From positions 1 through 38,476 of the forward strand of contig SHLT01000014.1 in NCBI GenBank assembly GCA_004282875.1: a stretch of DNA of 38,476 nt, in the 5' to 3' direction. The notes below the pieces were generated by a model. It was not told the DNA's origin and made no database searches. It saw only the letters and a program-made list of their open reading frames with translations. The stretch is from Chromatiales bacterium (GTDB lineage Bacteria; Pseudomonadota; Gammaproteobacteria; Steroidobacterales; Woeseiaceae). Position 1 is the stretch's first letter. Each line of letters begins with the position of its first letter. Both the position numbers and the translations under genes were made by a program. Below are positions 24,598 to 31,262 of this stretch, piece by piece.

Positions 24598-26292
24598 ATG
24601 AGTGACCTCGAGCAGTTAAAAGAACTATTGTTCGGTGCGGAGAAACAGGCACTGGACTCGATCGCGGCGCGCGTCGAACGCCGCGAGGTCCGTACGACCG
24701 ATGTTGCGGACGTCCTGCCCGAAGCGATATACCAGAGCCACCAGCAAGGTGACGATCTCGTAGACTCGCTTACCGAGCCCGTAGGCGAATGCCTGCAGCA
24801 AGCCTTCAAGGACGACCCGCAAACGTATGGTGACGCGCTGTACCCGGTTATGGGACCGGCCATTCGAAAGTCGATCATGCACGCGTTGCGCAACTTCGGA
24901 CAGCAGATCAATACCGCAGTCGAGCACAGCTTCACTCCTCGAGGACTCAAGTGGCGCTGGCAGGCATCGCGGGCCGGCGTGCCGTTTGGTGAGTTCCTGT
25001 TGCAGCAGACGTTGCAGTTCAGGGTTGAGCAGGCCTACCTGATAAGCCGGGAGAACGGTCTCCTGATCGCGCATGTCCACCACGACGCCGCAAAGATCAA
25101 GGACAGTGACGCAGTCTCGGCCATGTTTACGGCCATCCAGGATTTCGTAAAAGAATCGTTTTCACCCGATCGCACGGGTCGCCTGGAATCGGCCGACATG
25201 GGTGACTTCACATTGTGGGCAGTGCATGGCCCGCATGCACTGCTCGTTTGTGTCATCCGTGGTGTGCCACCGAAACGTCTGCGAGGCGATCTCAGCGCAA
25301 TCCTCGAACGGCTGCACTTCCGCTACGGCGACGCGATTCGCGACTATAAGGGCGACACATCGACCGTACCGGACGTGGACGACGACCTTATGCGTTGCCT
25401 GCGATTCGAGGCGCACGTGGAGCCCGTAAGCAAGAACCGCAAACCGCTGTTTTGGTTTATTGGGCTGGCACTGATAGCCGCCATCGCATTTTTCGGCTAT
25501 CGGAGCTGGCTTGCCGAACGTCAGCTCGAGCAGTTCTCGGCTGCGCTGCAGGCGACGCCGGGCATACACCTGACCGAGATCAGCCGCGATGACGGCATGA
25601 TCCAGCTTCGTGGTCTCCGCGATCCACTTGCGCAGACCGTCGCCGAGGTGGCGTCACAAGTGGATATCCCCATCGACAGTGTCACTGCTGTCATGCGCCC
25701 CTTCCAATCGCTTGAGCCGACGCTTATCGAAGCGCGCGCCCGAGAATTATTCGGCACCGTAGACACGATCGAGCTTCACCTGGTGGACGACGTTCTGGTT
25801 GTGAACGGCAGTGCCGAATCGGAATGGCTGAATGATTTCCAGGCGCGATACTCCCAGCTCGCCGGGGTCAGGGCGATCGATACGCGCGGGGTCGTCAATT
25901 CCGCTGCGGATCGACTTCGCCAGCGTGTCGCCGAACTCGACGACAAGGCGTTCTTTTTTGAGAATGGCATTGAGTTTGCCACGGGCCAGCGCGATACTTT
26001 TCTGGCGCATGCCGCCGCGCTTGCCGAGCTGAGTGATGCCGCGCGTCAGAACGGATTCGAACTCACACTGGCGGTACACGGCACGACCGACGCGATAGGC
26101 AGTGTCGAATCGAACCGGCTGCTGGCGCGGCAACGCGCGGCGGCAATCGGCACAATGCTTACCGATGCCGGCCTGACAGTAAAGGACATCGAAATCAGTG
26201 TGCCGACGGCTGGAGACCAGACAGTATCTGACGATGGTGGTCGACTCGCCCGTGTGGCGCTTTTCCTGCAGGAAACGGGCGCGCAGGAATGA
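24598..26292 (+). CDS. Inner-membrane OmpA-family protein with a roadblock/longin-like cytosolic region
   Basis: 564 residues with no signal peptide and a single membrane segment at 283-303 (LFWFIGLALIAAIAFFGY). Residues 1-45 hold LKELLFG and an acidic/basic helix ending DVADVLPEAI. Residues ~140-245 alternate strand and helix (VEQAYLISRENGLLIAHV, a helix, then FTLWAVHGPHALLVCVIRG and a final helix), which looks to me like a roadblock/longin fold. Beyond the membrane, 305-435 resemble BON-type domains and 450-558 are an OmpA peptidoglycan-binding domain with HGTTDAIG (D498) and RQRA (R513). The topology links cytosol to cell wall. Its stop overlaps the GTPase start by 4 bases (ATGA), so the two are made together. 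Roadblock identity is inferred, the rest is well supported. Confidence 0.85.
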   Translation: MSDLEQLKELLFGAEKQALDSIAARVERREVRTTDVADVLPEAIYQSHQQGDDLVDSLTEPVGECLQQAFKDDPQTYGDALYPVMGPAIRKSIMHALRNFGQQINTAVEHSFTPRGLKWRWQASRAGVPFGEFLLQQTLQFRVEQAYLISRENGLLIAHVHHDAAKIKDSDAVSAMFTAIQDFVKESFSPDRTGRLESADMGDFTLWAVHGPHALLVCVIRGVPPKRLRGDLSAILERLHFRYGDAIRDYKGDTSTVPDVDDDLMRCLRFEAHVEPVSKNRKPLFWFIGLALIAAIAFFGYRSWLAERQLEQFSAALQATPGIHLTEISRDDGMIQLRGLRDPLAQTVAEVASQVDIPIDSVTAVMRPFQSLEPTLIEARARELFGTVDTIELHLVDDVLVVNGSAESEWLNDFQARYSQLAGVRAIDTRGVVNSAADRLRQRVAELDDKAFFFENGIEFATGQRDTFLAHAAALAELSDAARQNGFELTLAVHGTTDAIGSVESNRLLARQRAAAIGTMLTDAGLTVKDIEISVPTAGDQTVSDDGGRLARVALFLQETGAQE

Positions 26293-26813
26293 CGCCCGTT
26301 ACGAGCAAGATCTGTGTTGTCGGGGATTTTGCGGTTGGCAAGACCAGCGTCGTCGAACGCTTCGTCAGCAATCATTTTTCGGACAAGTACCTGAGCACGG
26401 TCGGCGTCAAAATCGATACCAGGGACGTGGAGATCGACGATCTCCAGGTCAGCCACAAGCTCGTGATCTGGGATGTCGCCGGGGCAGACCAATTTGGGGA
26501 ACGCGAGTTCTCCTATCTTCGCGGTGCAAGCGGCTTCATTTTTGTCGCCGACGGCACCCGTGCCCTGACCTTGCGGTCTGCAGAGAATCTGCGAGCGCAG
26601 ATTTGCGAACGCTACGACGAAGCACCTGCCGTAATGCTGGTCAACAAGAAAGATCTGGTCGCCGATTATCACCTCAGCGAGGAACGTAGGGAAAAACTGC
26701 AGACTTCGTTTGACAGCGTCTACTCCACCAGCGCGAAGACGGGTGAAGATGTCGATGACGCCATGCAGCGCCTCTCGCGCCTGATCATCAACCGGGACAT
26801 ACAGGGCAGATAG
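26289..26813 (+). CDS. Rab-like small Ras-superfamily GTPase
   Basis: 174 residues, the size of a lone Ras-type G domain. G1 is GDFAVGKTS (12-20); switch I threonine is T37 in YLSTVGVKID, as in Rab proteins; G3 is WDVAG (61-65); G4 is NKKD (119-122); G5 is TSAKTG (147-152). The residue after the G3 glycine is alanine (A66) where Ras and Rab have the catalytic glutamine, so intrinsic hydrolysis may be slow or need a partner. The C terminus (RDIQGR) has no cysteine for prenylation. The gene overlaps the OmpA gene by 4 bases and the kinase gene by 1 base, so it is locked into the same translational unit. It most likely switches between the OmpA protein's cytosolic domain and the kinase. Confidence 0.93.
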   Translation: MTPVTSKICVVGDFAVGKTSVVERFVSNHFSDKYLSTVGVKIDTRDVEIDDLQVSHKLVIWDVAGADQFGEREFSYLRGASGFIFVADGTRALTLRSAENLRAQICERYDEAPAVMLVNKKDLVADYHLSEERREKLQTSFDSVYSTSAKTGEDVDDAMQRLSRLIINRDIQGR

Positions 26814-28363
26814 TGGAACTACCCCCGCTTGTTATCGGTTACTTGCAGGGTACCTATCTGGAGCAGGCGCGCCCGTTTTGCGCATTGCTCGATGAGAACT
26901 ATCGCCTCGTCAGCAAATGGGGCGAGGCCGATTGGTGTGGTTTTGACGAAGCCACCGTGGGCACGGACGTTCGTGATATTGCCCCGTTTCTGGTCGGCAT
27001 TCCCCTTGATGAGAAGCTCGCGTTCGACTTCCTGGAGCTACCGGGTGGTGCAATAGTCAGCGCGCACATCATCCCGCAGCATGGCGAAACCTACGTCCTG
27101 ATCCTGGACGTACACGGCAACCACGCGTCGGTTCAGTCGCAACAGCAAGCCGTGAACGAGCTGCGACTTCTGCAGAGCCGGCAGCAGCGCCTGATTTCCC
27201 GACAACGCGAACTCATCAGCGAGCTTGTGGAGGCGAAGGCGTCGCTGGACCACCAACGCCGCGAGACGGAGCGCGTCAGCAACAACAAGAGTCGCTTCAT
27301 GGCAATGATGTCGCATGAGTTCCGCACGCCGTTGTCATCGATCATAAATTACGCGCAACTTGCCGCCGATCCCGCTAGCGGCGACAACGACGTGCAAAAG
27401 GGTGTCGAGACCATAGTTCGATCCGCAAAGCACCTGAACTCGCTGGTCGAGGCTATTCTCGACGACGCCAGCCTTGATGCCGGACAAATCGAACTCGTCA
27501 ACCAGGATTTCGATTTGTACGAGTTATTGGGCGACATTGCCGCCATGATGGCGCCAATGGCCGCCGAGAAGGGAGTGTCGTTCGCCGTCCGTCTCGATGA
27601 CGATGTTCCCTCAATCGTGCATGCCGACGAAACGCGGCTGCGACAAGTCCTGATTAACCTGCTTGGTAACGCGGTCAAATTCACCGAAGAAGGAAGCGTG
27701 GAACTACTGGTCGCCCACAACGCCGGGCGGCTCGTTGTGACGATCAGTGACACTGGACCCGGCATCAGCCTCGAAGACCAGGAACGCGTTTTCCAGGCGT
27801 TCGAACGCGGCGATCAACGGCAGCACGCCGGAGCCGGGCTTGGGCTCAGCATTACCCTGCAGCTGGTTAAGCTCATGGGTGGCGAGGTGTCATTGGATTC
27901 AGCGCGTGGTGAGGGCTGCACAGTCAGCGTTCATGTGCCTGTCGTTGCAGGTCATGGCGATATCGAAGACCGGCCCGCTGTGTTGCCCACTCCCGCCGAT
28001 GGCACTCGCGCCACCAAGGCCGTCAGCGTGCTCATCTGCGATGACGACGACGACATGGTGGCCCTGATGGAACACTACCTGCACCGGTCGGGCTATGGGC
28101 TTATCACCAGCCACGACACGGCTGAGGCGATCGAGAAAACACTCCGTTACGACCCTGATGTCGTGTTGATGGATTGCAACGTGCCGGGTGTGGGCGGCGT
28201 GGTGGCTGCCAGGGTCCTCCGTGAGCGCGGCTTCACCAAACCTATCGTTGCACTGACCGCAACGAAGCTATGCGAGGAAGAGCAGCGCGTTTTCTCGCGC
28301 TTCTTCCGCAAACCGGCGCCTATCCAGGATCTGCTTGAAGAGATCAAACGCCTCACGCACTGA
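26813..28363 (+). CDS. Hybrid sensor histidine kinase with N-terminal PAS-like domain
   Basis: 516 residues from a GTG at 26813 that shares its G with the TAG stop of the GTPase gene. Residues ~20-100 are PAS-like (FCALLDENYRLVSKWGEADW, ending YVLILDVHGNH), followed by a coiled coil (105-158). The kinase core has H168 in MMSHEFRTPLSS, N-box N282/N286, DTGPGIS (313-319) and GAGLGLSI (340-347). A receiver at ~404-516 has DDDDD at 410-414, phospho-acceptor D454 (VLMDCNVPG) and K500 (FRKPAP). There is no membrane segment, so it is soluble and must sense an internal signal or a partner protein. H168 to D454 to the Hpt protein to D55 of the OmpR-type regulator makes a complete relay. Confidence 0.92.
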   Translation: MELPPLVIGYLQGTYLEQARPFCALLDENYRLVSKWGEADWCGFDEATVGTDVRDIAPFLVGIPLDEKLAFDFLELPGGAIVSAHIIPQHGETYVLILDVHGNHASVQSQQQAVNELRLLQSRQQRLISRQRELISELVEAKASLDHQRRETERVSNNKSRFMAMMSHEFRTPLSSIINYAQLAADPASGDNDVQKGVETIVRSAKHLNSLVEAILDDASLDAGQIELVNQDFDLYELLGDIAAMMAPMAAEKGVSFAVRLDDDVPSIVHADETRLRQVLINLLGNAVKFTEEGSVELLVAHNAGRLVVTISDTGPGISLEDQERVFQAFERGDQRQHAGAGLGLSITLQLVKLMGGEVSLDSARGEGCTVSVHVPVVAGHGDIEDRPAVLPTPADGTRATKAVSVLICDDDDDMVALMEHYLHRSGYGLITSHDTAEAIEKTLRYDPDVVLMDCNVPGVGGVVAARVLRERGFTKPIVALTATKLCEEEQRVFSRFFRKPAPIQDLLEEIKRLTH

Positions 28364-28372
28364 GCCCGTCAA

Positions 28373-28392
28373 GATTGTCAACGATTGTTGCA
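28373..28392. promoter_or_regulatory. Two 10-base direct repeats before mscL
   Basis: GATTGTCAAC (28373-28382) and GATTGTTGCA (28383-28392) are adjacent decamers sharing GATTGT in exact 10-base register, the spacing bound by OmpR-family regulators. They lie about 90 bases before the mscL start. Short enough to be chance. Confidence 0.25.
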
Positions 28393-28477
28393 ATTTCCTG
28401 AATCCTGCTGATTCCCCGCTAAACTCCCGCCGTACTCAAGAAGGCCAAGAGCCTCATTTCATTACAGGGGATACAGA

Positions 28478-28897
28478 ATGCTTAAGGAATTCAAAGAATT
28501 TGCCATGCGTGGCAACGTGGTCGATATGGCGGTCGGCATTATCATCGGCGCCGCTTTCGGCAAGATCATCAGCTCGCTCGTCAAGGACGTCATCATGCCG
28601 CCGATCGGGATGGTAATGGGTAGCGTCGATTTCAGCCAGCTCTACATCAACCTGAGCGACAAGGCGTACGACACGCTGGCGCTCGCACAGGAAGCCGGGG
28701 CACCGACTATCAACTACGGCATTTTCATGAACCACGTTCTCGACTTCCTGATTGTCGCGTTCGCGATATTCATGGTAATTCGTGGCATGAACAAGCTGAA
28801 AAAGAAGGAAGAGGAGAAGCCGGCAGAGCCGCCCAAGCCTTCAGAAGAGGTTCAGCTGTTAACCGAAATTCGAGACGCTTTGGGCAACCGCAGTTAA
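28478..28897 (+). CDS. mscL: Large-conductance mechanosensitive channel MscL
   Basis: 139 residues, near the family norm of about 136. It has the N-terminal amphipathic helix ([17 protein letters not shown]), TM1 with the glycine-rich pore face ([18 protein letters not shown]), the KDVIMPPIG turn, a periplasmic loop, TM2 ([12 protein letters not shown]), and a charged cytosolic bundle ending [12 protein letters not shown]. MscL opens under high membrane tension to release solutes during hypo-osmotic shock. An AGGGGA ribosome binding site precedes the ATG. The gene lies 114 bases after the kinase gene and ends in a strong terminator. Confidence 0.96.
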   Translation: MLKEFKEFAMRGNVVDMAVGIIIGAAFGKIISSLVKDVIMPPIGMVMGSVDFSQLYINLSDKAYDTLALAQEAGAPTINYGIFMNHVLDFLIVAFAIFMVIRGMNKLKKKEEEKPAEPPKPSEEVQLLTEIRDALGNRS

Positions 28898-28921
28898 CCC
28901 GAGAGGGTGGGCGTCGGAAAA

Positions 28922-28952
28922 GGGGTGCTCGCCTTGAGCGCCCCTTTTTTTT
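28922..28952 (+). terminator. Intrinsic terminator of mscL
   Basis: GGGGTGCTC (28922-28930) pairs with GAGCGCCCC (28936-28944), with one T-G wobble and a 5-base loop, and is followed directly by eight T residues. Confidence 0.92.
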
Positions 28953-28990
28953 GCCGCTAATCAAAGCACGCGAGCGTAGCATCCGCGGCC

Positions 28991-29018
28991 AAAAAAAGGC
29001 CCCGAGAATCGGGGCCTT
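28991..29018 (-). terminator. Intrinsic terminator of the fasciclin gene
   Basis: Read on the minus strand, AAGGCCCCGA and TCGGGGCCTT form a perfect 10-bp stem with a 3-base loop, and the run of seven A on the plus strand (28991-28997) gives a T-tract. It lies 34 bases beyond the fasciclin stop and back to back with the mscL terminator. Confidence 0.92.
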
Positions 29019-29051
29019 GAGCGTTGCTTCGATCGAGTGGGGACAGATCGA

Positions 29052-30188
29052 TCAAAGCGTAGAGAGATCGACCGGAATCAGTACTCGTCCGATGGTCTGG
29101 ATAAACCCGTTCGACGCGCGAATATTGTCGAACTTGAACACATAGATGAACGGATCGCGGAGTGCCGGCTCGTTGTCGCCCAGCGTTCGCTTGAGTGCAT
29201 TCGGGTAGATTCCCGCGCCAAGCAAGGTTTCGACAAAGTCGGCTTCCAGCACCTGCTTGTTGGTTTGTGCATCGGGAATTACGTGGTACGTGAGAATAGC
29301 CTGCAGCAGCGGGATCGGATCGCCACCGCCCAGCTCCGTTAACGCGGCAACGATAAACGCAAATGCGCCACCCTCATCATCGCCGTGGAAACCAAGATCG
29401 CGCGCCGTCTTGATGAACGCCTTGTCGTTTGGCGCAAGCACCGTGAGACTGTCGTTCGGGTTATTCAGCGCGTCCGCCAAACCGGCGGCCACAACGGCAT
29501 TCAACAGGATATCGAAGTCTGCCTTGTTGTCATCGAACTCCCCGCCGCTCGCCACGACGAGCTCAGTGATCGTCGGCAACGACGAACTGTCCGGATTCAG
29601 GATATCCAGTGGAATCATGACTCGAGTAAGCACGTGGATGATGCCGTTGCTGGCTTCGATGTCGCTTGCCCCGGTGATAATCCGCGCGTCTTTCAGATCC
29701 GGGTCGTTGTCGAGCAACGTCGTCCTGGCGGGCAGGATCGTCGCGCCTGCGAGCAGCGTATCGATGCCGCCTGACTTCGAGACTGCGTCGCTCGACTTCG
29801 AGCCTGCTGACACGTGGTACAGCAATATATTTCTTAGCAGCGGTATCGGATCACCATCGCTCAGCTCCGTCAGCGCACCAACGATCACGCCGTACGCATC
29901 GGCTTCGTTACCACCCTTGAAACCGAGATTGCGGGCAAGGCGAATGAAGGCCTCGTCGGTCGGTGCGAATACCGTCAGATCTGCCTCGGGATCGTCGAGG
30001 GCCCCGGTCAGGTCAGCGGCAATCACGGCATTGAGAAGAATGTCGAAGTCGTTGTCGTTTTTATCGAATTGCCCGCCGCTGGCGGCAACGATTTGAGTAA
30101 TTGTCCGCGAATGGTGGTCGGCCGCAGCGCCGAGGGGTAGAAGCAGGGTTACGGCAGCAATGGCTGCCGCCTGTATCGCTCGGTTCAT
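29052..30188 (-). CDS. Secreted protein with two fasciclin (FAS1) domains
   Basis: 378 residues with a signal peptide (RAIQAAAIAAVTLLLPLGAAA, residues 3-23). Two FAS1 domains follow, about 28-195 and 200-377. Each has the H1 box (TVFAPTDEAFIRLA and TVLAPNDKAFIKTA) and H2-like end (SNGIIHVLTRVMIPLDIL and SNGFIQTIGRVLIPVDL), and each carries a related FDxNxxDFDILLNAVxAA opening, so the second arose by duplication. FAS1 proteins mediate adhesion at the cell surface or matrix. An AAGGAG ribosome binding site lies seven bases before the ATG. It is transcribed alone, with a terminator beyond it and a possible regulator site upstream. Confidence 0.92.
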   Translation of the reverse strand: MNRAIQAAAIAAVTLLLPLGAAADHHSRTITQIVAASGGQFDKNDNDFDILLNAVIAADLTGALDDPEADLTVFAPTDEAFIRLARNLGFKGGNEADAYGVIVGALTELSDGDPIPLLRNILLYHVSAGSKSSDAVSKSGGIDTLLAGATILPARTTLLDNDPDLKDARIITGASDIEASNGIIHVLTRVMIPLDILNPDSSSLPTITELVVASGGEFDDNKADFDILLNAVVAAGLADALNNPNDSLTVLAPNDKAFIKTARDLGFHGDDEGGAFAFIVAALTELGGGDPIPLLQAILTYHVIPDAQTNKQVLEADFVETLLGAGIYPNALKRTLGDNEPALRDPFIYVFKFDNIRASNGFIQTIGRVLIPVDLSTL

Positions 30189-30259
30189 GATGTTCTCCTT
30201 CGTAAGGCGTTATGTTTACATCCCACACGGTATCCCCCGGAGAACTCGAAGATGTTTCA

Positions 30260-30289
30260 AATCTGTGAGATTTTGTAGCAAATTGTAAC
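30260..30289. promoter_or_regulatory. Three phased 10-base direct repeats upstream of the fasciclin gene
   Basis: On the plus strand AATCTGTGAG, ATTTTGTAGC and AAATTGTAAC follow one another without a gap from 30260 to 30289, sharing A at position 1 and TGT at 5-7. A weaker, shifted copy (AGATGTTTCA) precedes them at 30250. The array lies 72-101 bases upstream of the fasciclin start. Tandem 10-base direct repeats are typical targets of OmpR-family regulators, one of which is encoded 6 kb away; the link is inferred. Confidence 0.35.
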
Positions 30290-30302
30290 TGCGCAAGCCG
30301 CT

Positions 30303-31136
30303 TCAATAATTCCAGGTAGCCGGATCCACTCGATAGTAACGACGCAGTTGCTCGTATAGATCCGGCAACCGCGTGCGCATCGCTTTTGCTTTCTCGAAGA
30401 ATGACTCGGTCGCAACGGCGAAGAACTCTGCCGGTGATTCGAGCCCATAATCGTCGAGCACATGGTTGGTGCCGCGAGCGGCGCGCTTGTGCAACGCCTC
30501 ATACTCACGGCTCAGCACCTGGGTCCATTCGTCGTAATGATGCAACGCGTGGAGTTCCGGCAGACCGTCGGTCCCCGAATCCTGTTCATCGAGCTTGTGC
30601 GCGAACTCGTGCAGCACCACGTTGAAGCCGTCGACGGGATCAGTGACGCCCCGAATCACGTCGCCCCAGGAAAGCACGACCGGGCCCCGGTGCCAGGACT
30701 CGCCCGCCCGGGCGGTCCGCTCATGGACCTCGACCGGCCCGTCGTACTGCACGTCCATGCTTTCGAAGGTGTCCGGATACACGAGAATCGACGTGAAGCC
30801 GGGGAAGTATTCCGGCTCTCGATTCAGCAACAGGATGCAGGCTGTACCCGCCACGGTATAGCGAATCTCGTCATTGATCTCCTGTCCCCCACAGCCGATG
30901 AAGTTCTTCTCGGCAAGGAACACGTTGACGTGACTCAGCAGCTGGCGCCGCAGCTCGGCGGGCATGGCAGCGTATAGCGGGACGTTGCGGGTTAGCATGG
31001 CTTCGAGCCCTGCGGGTGGTGCCAATGCGCGACGCCTCTTTCGGCGCCATCGCCAGAACGCCGGGCCAAATAGCAGGTAGAGCAGCACCGCGATGGGCAC
31101 GGCCAAAATTACACCAAAGACGATTTGTGCGCGCAT
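30303..31136 (-). CDS. mtfA: MtfA-type zinc metallopeptidase
   Basis: 277 residues from the ATG at 31136; an in-frame GTG at 31154 adds only six residues (MGAGGT). An N-terminal membrane anchor (residues 5-27) and a basic stretch (WRWRRKRRRA) differ from the soluble E. coli protein, so this one is probably tethered to the inner membrane. The zinc site is H176-E-F-A-H180 with a third ligand at E237 (ESPAEFFAVATE), the MtfA arrangement. In E. coli MtfA binds the repressor Mlc and so influences glucose PTS expression; whether that applies here is unknown. It is divergent from the plsB-like gene; the gap contains a 7-bp inverted repeat (TGCCCCC at 31139, GGGGGCA at 31164). Confidence 0.88.
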   Translation of the reverse strand: MRAQIVFGVILAVPIAVLLYLLFGPAFWRWRRKRRRALAPPAGLEAMLTRNVPLYAAMPAELRRQLLSHVNVFLAEKNFIGCGGQEINDEIRYTVAGTACILLLNREPEYFPGFTSILVYPDTFESMDVQYDGPVEVHERTARAGESWHRGPVVLSWGDVIRGVTDPVDGFNVVLHEFAHKLDEQDSGTDGLPELHALHHYDEWTQVLSREYEALHKRAARGTNHVLDDYGLESPAEFFAVATESFFEKAKAMRTRLPDLYEQLRRYYRVDPATWNY

Positions 31137-31262
31137 CGTGCCCCCGGCACCCACAACGAGATTGGGGGCAGTCTACTGCATGCGGCTCGTCATCGCTGCT
31201 TCGGACCCGACGCAGTGAACCACCGGTATGGGGTAAGATGATCGCCAGCAAGGACAACAATA

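Noticed and set aside
26289-26813. MglA-type polarity GTPase
   Set aside because: Switch I and G3 (STVGVKID, WDVAG) look more Rab-like than MglA, and there is no adjacent stand-alone MglB gene.
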